A program made the position numbers and the translations under genes. A stretch of 64,000 bases of DNA from Paraburkholderia hospita (GTDB lineage: Bacteria > Pseudomonadota > Gammaproteobacteria > Burkholderiales > Burkholderiaceae). Within the stretch, counting starts at the first letter, position 1. The number at the start of each line of letters is the position of its first letter. The notes below the pieces were generated by a model that ran no database searches, was not told the DNA's origin, and was given only the letters and a program-made list of their open reading frames with translations. The stretch covers positions 2,976,001 through 3,040,000 of the forward strand of contig NZ_CP026106.1 of the NCBI RefSeq assembly GCF_002902965.1. Direction: 5' to 3'. Of this stretch, positions 28,799 through 40,000 are shown one piece after another.

Positions 28799-30315
28799 GG
28801 CTGCGCCGCGCTCACATCCGAGGGGCTTTGCGCGGCCCGCGCAGCGTCGCGCTCGTCCGCGCTGACGGGCGCCAGCGAGGCCTGCCAGTACGGGCTGAAG
28901 GTGCTGGGATATTCCGTCTTGCCGTCCGCGCGCTGCCACGCGCCGGCATCGAGCAACGCACCCGCGAGCCTATCGCCCAGCGCTTCCGTAGAAGGCCGCA
29001 CGAAGTACGCATGCGCGCTTGCCAGCGCGTGCATCGCGCCGCCCGCGCTGCCGTTGTCGACGCGCATGCGGCCCGCGCCGCCCAGCCCCGGCGATCTGAC
29101 AAGCGTCCCCGCTAAGCGCTCCACTTCGATCGTGATACGCGGCGCCTCGCTTGCGAGCGGCGCGTTCGCGATGTCCTGATACGGCAGCAAGCCGCCATTG
29201 GCTGCATCGAGCGAAGTGCCCGGACCCTGCGAGAATTGCTCGGCCATCGCGGCAGGCACGTTCAATCCAGGCTGCGTGCTGTCTGGGTCGCCGAAATTCA
29301 TGTAGCCGCCGTATCCTTTCCAGTCGCTCCACGCGACGAACGGCGGATGCGTCATGTAGCTGCCCACTTCGCCGTTTGTGCTGCCGCCATGCCCTGCAAT
29401 CGCGTCGAACGTATCGACGCAGGTGATCGTGATGTGCGCGGTGCTTGCGTCCATCGATTGCCAGCCCTTCTTGTCACTGCGCAACTGCGTGCCGCCCGCA
29501 TGCGCGACGCGAATCGCGATCCGGCCGCCGCCCCGGCAACGCGCGCTCGTGTCGTCGATCTGCTGGTAATCGGGCGCGACACTGCGTGACGACACACGCG
29601 CCTTGACGAAGCCGTCGAGCGTCGCCGGATCGGTGACGACGTCGGCAAAATGATCGGCGTCGAGATTGCCCGTCGGGTTCACGACGCTCGTGTACGTCTG
29701 CCACGCCCCCAGTTGCGCGGCATTGCGCGGACTCGTGAAATAGCCCGATGTAACGTTCGTGTCGGACTGGTTGCGTTGCGCGACGTCGTTGGCGATATCG
29801 GGCACGGCCGCGAACATCGCAGCGTGATAGTTCGTCTGTGCGTCGCTGAGCGCGCGCGTGATGCCGCCCACGCCCGTAGCGACAGCGGGCAACAGCGCGT
29901 CGAGCGTCGCACGCACGGGCGCGATGTCGACGCGCGCGCGTTCCTTGGGCGTACGCCACAACGCCGGATGATCGGCGAAGGTCGTCACGAGTGCCTCGGT
30001 GTCGGGGTTGCCCATATACGTGTTGTCGAGTTCGTCGATCCACGACTTCAACGCGACGACCTGCGCGGCGCTCACCTGATTGGCGACCATTGCGCGGTTC
30101 GCATAGGCGGAGAAGTTGTAGTCGCGGGCCTGCAGCACGGCCGCGCTGTAAGCGGCGGCATCGGCCGTGTTCTGCAGCTTGATCTTCGCGCTCGTCATCT
30201 GGAACGATCCGAAGGCGACATACAGGCCGATGCCGCCGATCAGCAGGAACAGCAGCGCAGGCACCATGGCCTGGCCGGCGTACGCGCTTCTTCGCCAACG
30301 GAAGTTGCGTTCCAT
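28795..30315 (-). CDS. TadG-like pilus protein
   Basis: A 506-residue protein with the N-terminal TadE/G anchor (YAGQAMVPALLFLLIGGIGLYVAFGSFQMTSAKIKLQNTADAAAYSAAV, residues about 11-59). The Asn-Thr-Ala-Asp-Ala-Ala-Ala-Tyr motif is characteristic of TadG. A long periplasmic region follows, without a clear von Willebrand A metal site. Longer upstream frames are ignored because the ATG at 30315 gives the typical anchor. It is the second gene of the operon. Confidence 0.8.
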   Translation of the reverse strand: MERNFRWRRSAYAGQAMVPALLFLLIGGIGLYVAFGSFQMTSAKIKLQNTADAAAYSAAVLQARDYNFSAYANRAMVANQVSAAQVVALKSWIDELDNTYMGNPDTEALVTTFADHPALWRTPKERARVDIAPVRATLDALLPAVATGVGGITRALSDAQTNYHAAMFAAVPDIANDVAQRNQSDTNVTSGYFTSPRNAAQLGAWQTYTSVVNPTGNLDADHFADVVTDPATLDGFVKARVSSRSVAPDYQQIDDTSARCRGGGRIAIRVAHAGGTQLRSDKKGWQSMDASTAHITITCVDTFDAIAGHGGSTNGEVGSYMTHPPFVAWSDWKGYGGYMNFGDPDSTQPGLNVPAAMAEQFSQGPGTSLDAANGGLLPYQDIANAPLASEAPRITIEVERLAGTLVRSPGLGGAGRMRVDNGSAGGAMHALASAHAYFVRPSTEALGDRLAGALLDAGAWQRADGKTEYPSTFSPYWQASLAPVSADERDAARAAQSPSDVSAAQP

Positions 30316-30337
30316 GATGACGAGCCGTGCGAGACGC

Positions 30338-30628
30338 TTACTTGTTGCCTGTCGAGAGGGCGCCGTCGCTGCCGTACGCGCCCATGCCCTTGTTCTTGTC
30401 GGCCTGGCTCTTGCCGTCCGTCGCGGCGGCGCGTGCGTCGTTGATGTCGGCTGTGCTATCCGTGCCCGACATTTCGTGCGTGAGACCTGCCGTCTGCTGG
30501 CGGATCGTCTTGCCGAACGACGCATACACCGCAATTGCCGATACCGCGATCAGCGCAACGATGATGATGTATTCGGTCATGCCCTGACCGGCCTGCTTGT
30601 GAAGATGACGCTTGAAAGAGATTTTCAT
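30338..30628 (-). CDS. Flp-type pilin
   Basis: A 96-residue prepilin with leader MKISFKRHLHKQAGQG and the class IVb hydrophobic core MTEYIIIVALIAVSAIAVYASFGKTI. Glu and Tyr sit at the conserved positions after the predicted cleavage. The C-terminal 45 residues are polar and longer than in the usual 50-70-residue Flp pilins. As the promoter-proximal gene it is the best candidate for the major subunit. TAATTACTCC-type sequence upstream gives a GGAG ribosome-binding site on the minus strand. Confidence 0.85.
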   Translation of the reverse strand: MKISFKRHLHKQAGQGMTEYIIIVALIAVSAIAVYASFGKTIRQQTAGLTHEMSGTDSTADINDARAAATDGKSQADKNKGMGAYGSDGALSTGNK

Positions 30629-31059
30629 GAGGACAAACCAGGAGTAATTAAAAGGAAATATCCAGTGAACCTGAACTCAATACCCGATTATTCAAACTAT
30701 TTAACCGGACAGGGCATCACTATAGAAATATCGATCTGAATATGGGTTGAGACCTTTCCCAAAACAGAATGTCCGTTTTCCCAATCAGATGCCTGATTGA
30801 TCCTGCGTCAAATTTATGCCACAAATACCTTTAAATACGCGTCCGATCCACGAAAGCACGAAAACTCACGATGGCATTGAGTCGTTCCATCTGTCGTTCA
30901 CATACACAGCAAAATCCTACACGCATTACCTTTTCAACTGATATTTAGAGACATCGCTCGCGAATAGATTTCCCCCGCGGATAAGAACCGGCAAATGTCA
31001 ATTAAACCGGCATTGCGGTTCCATTCGAATCATTGTCCATTCAAGGGAATACGCGAAGC
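30629..31059. other. AT-rich divergent promoter region between the pilus operon and the adhesin gene
   Basis: This 431-bp stretch is markedly AT-richer than its surroundings and contains no convincing gene. It must hold the start signals for the pilus operon (minus) and the adhesin (plus). TATAGT is visible on the minus strand near 30720, and AAGGGA (31043-31048) lies before the adhesin ATG. Such AT-rich intergenic stretches are typical targets of H-NS-like silencers, which is an inference. Confidence 0.5.
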
Positions 31060-34000
31060 ATGAACAGAACTTATAAATCAGTGTGGAACGAAGCTGCCGG
31101 CACCTATGTCGCCGCAGCGGAAAACACCCGCGCGCAAGGCAGGAAGTCGAGCCGCCGTGCGCTCAACATCGCTTCTGCGGCAATTGCATCGGCTGTCACG
31201 TTTGGCTCGTACGGCGCGGCCTGGGCGGCCGATCCCGGTCTCACACCCAAACCGACATCGAGCGCCGCCAACCTCTCGACACCCACGCCCAACAGCGACT
31301 GGTTCTGTTTCCTGTTCTGGTGCGGTGGTAGCGGCAGCACGACCAACATCACCTACAACGGTGTCAACGCGCAGGACGCGTACGCGTACACCTACGACCG
31401 CAACAACCTGAAGTACTTTCACGTCCAGTCCAGTCTCGGTGATTCGTCCGCGACGGGCGGCGACGCGATCGCCATCGGCGGCGGTGCGCAAGCCAATGGC
31501 GTCAGCAAGAACGGCACGACATACGGCTCCGAAGGAGCGAATACAGGCAACGGTCCGATCGCGATCGGCGGCGCGTCGCTTGCGCAAGGCGCAACGAACA
31601 TCGCGGTCGGCGTGAACGCGGTCGCAGATGGTCTGTATCACGCAGTCGCAGTCGGCGGGGACGCAGACGCAGCCGACGTTTATACGGTCGCCATTGGCGG
31701 ACATTCGCTTGCCTCGGCATCCACGTCGACAGCGCTCGGCTCGCACGCATCGGCGCTCGCGAGCGGCTCGGTCGCGCTCGGCGAGGGGTCGGTCGCGACG
31801 CGCAGCAATACGGTATCCGTCGGCAAACAGGGCGGCGAACGGCAGATCACGAACGTCGCCGCCGGCAGCGCGGGCACGGACGCCGTCAACGTGAACCAGT
31901 TGAACGCAGCCATTGCCGCTGGTGGAGGCGGTGGCGGCGAAAGTGGTGGCGGCGGCGGTGGAAACACCATTAATCTCCCGCCGGACCTGAAGTATTTCCA
32001 CGCAAGCTCGGCGCTCGCCGACGCATCGGCTGCAGGCCAGGAGACGGTTGCCGTCGGTGGCAATGCAACGGCGCTTGCGGCGAACTCGGTTGCGCTCGGC
32101 TCGAACTCGGTAGCCGATCGCGCGAACACGGTATCCGTGGGCAACGACCTCACCAACCGCCAGATCACGCATCTGGCAGCCGGCACGGCCGATACCGATG
32201 CCGTCAACGTCGGCCAGTTGAACACGACCGTGCAGAACGCGATAACGGGCGGCGCGCTGCCGAACCTCGTCGTCTACGACTCGGTGGCGCACAACGCGTT
32301 GACGCTGGGCGGCGTGGGCGCGACGCAACCCGTGCGATTGATGAACGTGGCGCCCGGAGCGATCACGCAAAACAGCACCGACGCGATCAACGGCTCGCAG
32401 ATGTTCCAGCTGGCCCAGGCGACACAGCAAGGTTTCAACGACGTCGGCAACGGCATGAGCGCGCTGGCGCAAAGCACGGCAACGGCGCTCGGCGGCAATT
32501 CAAGCGCCAATACGCCCGACGGCTCGATCACGCCGCCGAGCTACAAGATCGGCGATCAGACCTATCACAACGTCGGCGAAGCGCTCGACGCGCTCGCGGC
32601 GAATGGTGGCGGTGGCGGCGGCTCCGCCAACAGCGTGAACTACGACACGGCTGCGCATAACGTCGTGACGCTGGGCGGCACGCTCGCGCACGCGCCCGTC
32701 GCGCTGACGAACGTCGCGAACGGCGCAATCAACGCGAACAGCACCGACGCGATCAACGGCAAGCAGATGTACGCGACGACCAGCACCGTGGCCAATGCGA
32801 TCGGCGCGGGCGCATCGGTCAAGGCGGACGGCACGCTGGCAGCGCCCTCCTATGTGATTTCCGGCGTCACCTACAACAACATGGGCAGCGCGATCAACGC
32901 AATCGGCGCGGTCGGACAGGACGTGCAGATCACGGCCAGGTACGTGAAAGTAACGTCGACGGCATCGCAGGCGCTTTCGAACGGCGTCGAGACGACTGCT
33001 ATCGGCGGCGCGGCGTATGCATCGGGCGACCGCTCGGTGGCAATCGGCACGGGCGCACGCGCGCAGTACGACGACTCGGTGGCGCTCGGATCGAACGCGC
33101 AGGTGTATGAATCCAACACGGTTTCGGTCGGCCGCAAGGGCGGCGAGAAACGCGTGACGAACGTCGCGGATGGCGTCAGCGCAACCGACGCCGCCACAGT
33201 GGGCCAGTTGACCGCGTTGCAAAAGGCGTTGTCGACGACGTCGCCCATAGTGCATTCGATGCTGCTCACCGACACCTCGGTGCTCGACTACATCAAGGTC
33301 AGCCCGAACGTGATGACGGGCGCGCCGACCTCGGTGTCGAACGATCTGAACGCGATGGCAATCGGGCCGTCCGCGAACGCGTCGGGGACAAACGCTTTGG
33401 CCGTCGGCGCAGGCGCGGGCGCGGCACGTACGGGCTCGACGGCCGTCGGCTCGGGCGCCGCCGCGCTCGCCGTCAATTCGACGGTGATCGGCCAGGGCGC
33501 CTCGACGGGCTTCAATGCGCTGAACGGTGTGTCGATCGGTTATATGGCCGATGCCGAAAACGCCAACTCACTGGGCTTCGGCTCGTTCTCGATCGCGGGC
33601 GGCACGGGTTCCGTCGCGCTCGGCTATAACGCGCTCGTGTTCACCGCTGCGACCAATGCGATGGCGCTCGGCACGGGCGCGACGGCGACCACGGCAGGTT
33701 CGATTGCATTGGGCACGGGCTCGATCGCGGACCGCGCGAACACGATCTCCGTGGGCAATGCGACGGCGCAGCGCCAGATCGTCAACGTCGCGGCGGGCAC
33801 GGCGAATACGGATGCCGTCAACGTGTCGCAGCTCAGAGGCGTGACGAGCGCACTCGGCGGCGGCGCGAGCGTGGCCGGCGACGGTAGCGTCGCGAAACCT
33901 TCCTACGTGATCGGCGGAACGACGTATAACGATGTCGGATCGGCGCTCGACGCCGCCGCTGGCTCGGGTTCGGCCGACGCCGTCAAATACGACACGGCCG

Positions 34001-37000
34001 CGCACAACAGGGTGACGCTCGGCGGGACCAGCGCCACGTCGCCCGTCAAGCTGACCAACGTCGCGGCGGGCAGCGCGAACAGCGATGCAGTCAACGTGAA
34101 GCAACTGAAGGATCTCGGCGCGACCGTCGATACGAACGGCAACGTGACGAACGGCTTCGTCGCCTATGACGATGCAACGAACGCGAACGTCACACTCAAG
34201 GGCGCGAGCGGCACGAAGATCAAAAACGTCGCAGCGGGCACGCTGAGCACCGCCAGCATGGACGCCGTCAACGGCTCGCAGCTGTATCAGACGAACCAGA
34301 ACGTCGCGAACGTGAGCGCGAACGTCAGCACCATCAACACCATCGTCAACAACATCGCCGCGGGCGGCGGCATCAAGTACTTCCACGCGAACACGACGCT
34401 CGCCGATTCACAGGCGGGCGGCGCCGACTCGGTAGCGATCGGCGGCAACGCGCAGGCTACGACGACGGGTTCCGTCGCGCTCGGCAGTAACGCGCGCGTC
34501 ACGGCGAACAATGCGGTCGCGATCGGCTACAACGCAGTGGCGGACCGCGCGAACACCGTGTCGGTTGGCGCAAGCGGCGCTGAGCGGCAGATCGTCAACG
34601 TCGCGGCGGGTTCGACAAACACCGATGCCGTCAACCTCAAGCAACTGAAGGACCTCGGCGCGACTGTCGACCCGAACGGCAACGTGACGAACGGCTTCGT
34701 TGCCTACGACGATGCGACGAAATCGAAAGTCACGCTGGGCGGCGTTGCAGCGACGACGCCTGTGAAGGTCGCGAACGTCGCCGCGGGCAGCGCGAATAAC
34801 GATGCGGTGAACGTGAAGCAGCTGAAGGACCTCGGCGCAACCGTCGATACGAGCGGCAACGTGACGAACGGCTTCGTCGCGTATGACGATGCGTCGAAAA
34901 ATACCGTCACGCTCAAGGGCGCGAGCGGCACGAAGATCACCAATGTCGCGCCGGGCGCGATCACGTCCGCGAGCAAGGACGCCGTCAACGGCTCGCAGCT
35001 GTATCAGACGAACCAGAACGTCGCGAACATCGGCGCGAGCGTCAACAACGTGACGAACTACTACAACACGCTTGTCGAAGGCGGCGGCATCAAGTATTTC
35101 CACGCCAATTCGGCACTCGGCGATTCGCTCGCGAGCGCCGACGACGCGATTGCCATCGGCGGCAACGCACAGGCGTCGGCATCGGCTTCGATTGCACTTG
35201 GCGCCAATACGCACGCGACAGCGGCGAATGCCGTTGCGCTGGGCAGCGGATCGGTGGCGGATCGCGCGAATACGATCTCCGTCGGCGCGAGCGGCGCCGA
35301 GCGGCAGGTCGTCAATGTCGCGGCAGGTACGGCAAATACCGATGCCGTCAACGTGTCGCAGCTCAAGGGCATCACGACGGTGCTTGGCGGCGGTGCGGAC
35401 GTCGCCGCCGACGGTTCGATCAGGAAGCCGCAATACGTGATCAACGGCACGACGTACAACGACGTCGGCCAGGCGATCGATGCGGCGGCACAAACGGGCG
35501 GCACCGCCGTCGACGCTGTCAGGTATGACACCAGCGCGCACAACAAGGTGACGTTGGGCGGTATAAGCGCAACCTCGCCCGTGAAGCTGACCAACGTCGC
35601 GGCAGGCAGCGCAAACAGCGATGCCGTCAACGTGAAGCAGTTGAAGGATCTCGGCGCGAATGTCGACACGAACGGCAACGTGACGAACGGCTTCGTCGCA
35701 TACGACGATTCGACGGGCGCCAGCGTCACGCTCAAGGGTGCGAGCGGCACGAAGATCAAAAACGTCGTGGCGGGCGTACTGAGCGAGTCGAGCATGGAAG
35801 CCGTCAACGGTTCGCAGCTCTACCAGACGAATCAGAACGTCGCGAACCTCGCAGGCAACGTCAACAACATGAGCGACACGCTCAACAACCTGAACGACGG
35901 CGGGGGACTGAAGTACTTCCACGCGAACTCGGCGCTCGCCGATTCGCAGGCGGGCGGCACGAACTCGGTGGCGATTGGCGGCAATGCGCAAGCCACCACG
36001 GCGGACTCCGTTGCGCTCGGCAGCAACGCGCGCACGACGGCGGCTAATGCTGTCGCGCTCGGCAGCGGCTCGCTGGCCGATCGCGCGAATAGCGTGTCGG
36101 TGGGCGCAGGCGGCGCGGAGCGGCAGATTGTCAACGTCGCGGCCGGCTCGCAGAACACCGATGCCGTGAACCTGAAGCAGCTGAAAGACCTTGGCGCATC
36201 GTTCGACAACAACGGCAACGTGACGAGCGCGTTCGTCGCGTATGACAGCGCCGCAAAGAACAAGGTCACGTTCGGCGGCGTGGGCGCGACTTCAACCGTG
36301 AAGCTGTCGAACGTGGCGGCGGGCAGCGCGAACACAGATGCGGTGAACGTGAAGCAGTTGAAAGACCTCGGCGCAGCCGTCGATACGAACGGCAACGTGA
36401 CGAACGGCTTTGTCGCGTATGACGATGCATCGAAAGCATCGGTCACGCTCAAGGGCGCAAGCGGCACGAAGATCACCAATCTGATTGCGGGTGCGCTGAA
36501 TGCCAATAGCACCGATGCCGTCAATGGCTCGCAGCTGTATCAGACGAACCAGAACGTCGCGAATGTCACGAACAATCTGGCGAACCTGGCAGGCAACGTC
36601 AACAACATGAGCGACACGCTCAACAACCTGAACGACGGCGGTGGACTGAAGTACTTCCACGCGAACTCGACGCTCGCCGATTCGCAGGCGGGTGGCGCGA
36701 ACTCGGTGGCGATTGGCGGCAACGCACAGGCCACCACGGCCGATTCCGTCGCGCTCGGCAGCAACGCGCGCACGACGGCGGCCAATTCTGTCGCGCTCGG
36801 CAGTGGCTCGCTGGCCGATCGCGCGAATAGCGTATCGGTGGGCGCAGGCGGCGCGGAGCGGCAGATCGTCAACGTCGCGGCCGGCTCGCAGAATACGGAC
36901 GCCGTGAACCTGAAGCAGCTGAAAGATCTTGGCGCATCGTTCGACAACAACGGCAACGTGACGAGCGCGTTCGTCGTGTACGACACCACAGCGAAGAACA

Positions 37001-40000
37001 AGGTCACGTTCGGCGGCGTGGGTGCGACATCGACCGTGAAGCTGTCGAACGTCGCGGCAGGCAGTGCAAACACAGATGCGGTGAACGTGAAGCAGCTGAA
37101 GGATCTGGGGGCAACCGTCGATACGAACGGCAACGTGACGAACGCCTTTGTCGCGTATGACGATGCATCGAAAGCATCGGTCACGCTCAAGGGCGCAAGC
37201 GGCACGAAGATCACCAATCTGATTGCGGGTGCGCTGAATGCCAATAGCACCGATGCCGTCAACGGCTCGCAGCTCTACCAGACGAACCAGAACGTTGCGA
37301 ACATCGGCGCGAGCGTCAACAACGTCGCGAACTACTACAACACCCTCGTCGAAGGCGGCGGCATCAAGTATTTCCACGCCAATTCGTCACTCGACGATTC
37401 GCTCGCGAGCGGTCAAGACGCAATCGCGATCGGCGGCAACGCGCAGGCCAACGACACAGGCGCCGTTTCGATCGGTGCGGGTGCGCTGGCCGACCGTTCC
37501 AACTCGATCGCGATCGGCCAGAACGCGCAGGCAAGTGCGGCGAATTCAGTGGCGCTCGGCGCCAATTCGTCGACGACCGCGACGCTGACGACACCCGCCT
37601 ATCAGCCGGGAACGACGCAGCTCGCGGGCACGACACCTGTCGGCGAAGTCTCCGTCGGATCGACGGGCAACGAGCGGCGCGTGACGAACGTCGCAGCGGG
37701 CGCGGCGGAAACCGATGCCGTCAACGTGAGCCAGCTCAGGTCTGCCGTCGATGCGTCGTCCAGCGGCGTGCTCGCTGAGGCAGTGGTATACGACAACGCG
37801 CAGCACAACAGCGTGACGCTGGGCGGCACGACGGCAACTTCGCCCGTCGCGCTGAAGAACGTCGCGCCGGGCGCGATCGCTTCGGGGAGCCGCGATGCCA
37901 TCAACGGTTCGCAGCTCTATAACGTCGCGAGCACGACGGCAGCGGCGCTGGGCGGCGGTGCGGCGCTCGGCAGCGATGGGAAGATTGCAGCGCCGACGTA
38001 TGTGATCAGCGGCAATTCGTATAACGATGTCGGCAATGCGCTTTCTGCGATTGGCACAGCAGTCGACGGCGCCACCACGTACATGAAGTACTTCAAGGTC
38101 GTTCCGCCAAGCGATCCTCAGCTCGATGCGCCAGCCGTCGCTACCGGCGTCTTCGCGATGGCGCTGGGTGCCGGTGCCGCAGCTAATGGCCCTTACACCA
38201 TGGCGCTTGGGTCCGGATCGTTCGCAGGAGCGCAATTCGGCGTCGCCATTGGCTATAACGCGCGAGCTACTTTCGCCAACTCGGTCGCAGTGGGTAACGG
38301 GTCGCAAACCACGGCGGAAAACACCGTGTCAGTGGGCACTGTTCAGCTGCAGCGCCGCATTACGAACGTCGCGGACGGCATCGACTCGACCGACGCCGTC
38401 ACGATGCACCAGTTCTCCGAACTGCAGGGCCAGATGCTGCATGCGACCAACGCGCCGCGCTCGATGCTGTTGGGCGCCCCCAACCCACTCGACTTCATCG
38501 CCGTCAGCCCGACCACGACGACGACCAACATGACGCTGACGTCAAACGACCCGAACGCACTCGCGATCGGGCCCGGCGCAACTTCGACAGCGGCGAATAC
38601 GACCAGCGTCGGCACGTTGGCAACGGCAGGCGGCAACAAGTCCACGGCGGTCGGGGCAGGCGCGGGAGCCGCGCGCGAAGGCGCCACCGCCGTCGGTCAA
38701 GGCTCGGCCGCGCTCGGCATCAATGCCACTGTCATCGGCACGGGCGCATCGACCGGCTTCGGTGCCGAAAACGCCGTGGCGCTCGGCTACATGGCATCTG
38801 CCATCGGTGCGGGTTCGATGAGTTTTGGCGCCGACGCGGATGCCAACGGCACGGGCTCGATCGCCTTCGGCAACGGCTCGATGACACTCACACCCGCCAC
38901 GAACTCCGTCGCTCTCGGCGCGAACTCCGTTGCGGCCCGCGCCAACACGATCTCGGTGGGCAGCGACACGCTGCAACGCCAGATCGTCAACGTCGCGGCG
39001 GGCACATCGAATACCGACGCCGTCAACGTGTCGCAGCTCAAGGGCATCACGACGGTGCTCGGCGGTGGCGCAGGCATCGCGAGCGACGGCTCGGTCAAGA
39101 AGCCGGTTTATACGATCGGCGGACAGACCTATAGCGACGTCGGCGCGGCGCTCAACGCCGCAGCCGCCTCGGGTGGCGGCGCTTCGCCCGATGCCGTTTC
39201 GTACGACACGGCCGCGCATTCCCGCGTCACATTCGGCGGCGCGACGGGCGCACCCGTCACGCTTGCGAACGTCGCGCCCGGCCTGCTGGCGCCCAACAGC
39301 ACGGAAGCCATCAACGGCGCGCAGCTCTACAACACCGCGAGCACCGTGGCGGGCGCGCTGGGCAGCGGCGCAACGGTCGGCTCGGACGGCAAGGTCAAGG
39401 CGCCGGTCTACACGATTGGCGGCTCGACGTATAACAACGTCGGCACGGCCCTCTCCGCCGTCGATTCCGCGCTCGCCACGGGCGGCAACCCGAACGGCGT
39501 CGTCTATGACTCGTCTGCGCGTAGCAAGGTCACCCTCGGCGGCGCGAGCGCGAGCACGCCCGTCACGCTGACGAACCTCGCCGACGCGAAGGCCGACAGC
39601 GATGCCGTCAACCTGAAGCAACTGAAGGCAGCGGGCATTGCCGTCGATCCGTCGACGGGTCTCGTGACCAACGCGCTCGTCGCCTATGACGGCGCGTCGA
39701 AGTCGAGCGTCACGTTCAACGCGGGCGGCTCGCCGACGCACTTGAAGAACGTCGCGGATGCCGTCGATGCGCTCGATGCCGTGAACCTGCGGCAAATGCA
39801 GAGCTACGTGTCCACGCAGATCACGAACTACACGCCGACATCCACGCCTTTGCCCGTGGTCAACGACCTGCCCGTGGGCACCGCGACGGGTTCGGACGCG
39901 ATTGCGATCGGCAACGGCGCGAACGCGTCGGGCAGTGGTGCAATCGCAATCGGCGCGCGCACGGCGACGGCGGGCGATCAGTCGGTGGCGCTCGGCGTGG

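Noticed and set aside
30911..30925. Possible RcsB-box-like TCCTA element before the adhesin gene
   Set aside because: Only one half-site matches; the other differs at most positions.
34366..37400. Regularly spaced repeats that could suggest a CRISPR array
   Set aside because: The repeats are long, coding, in frame and of YadA module type, with no short unique spacers.
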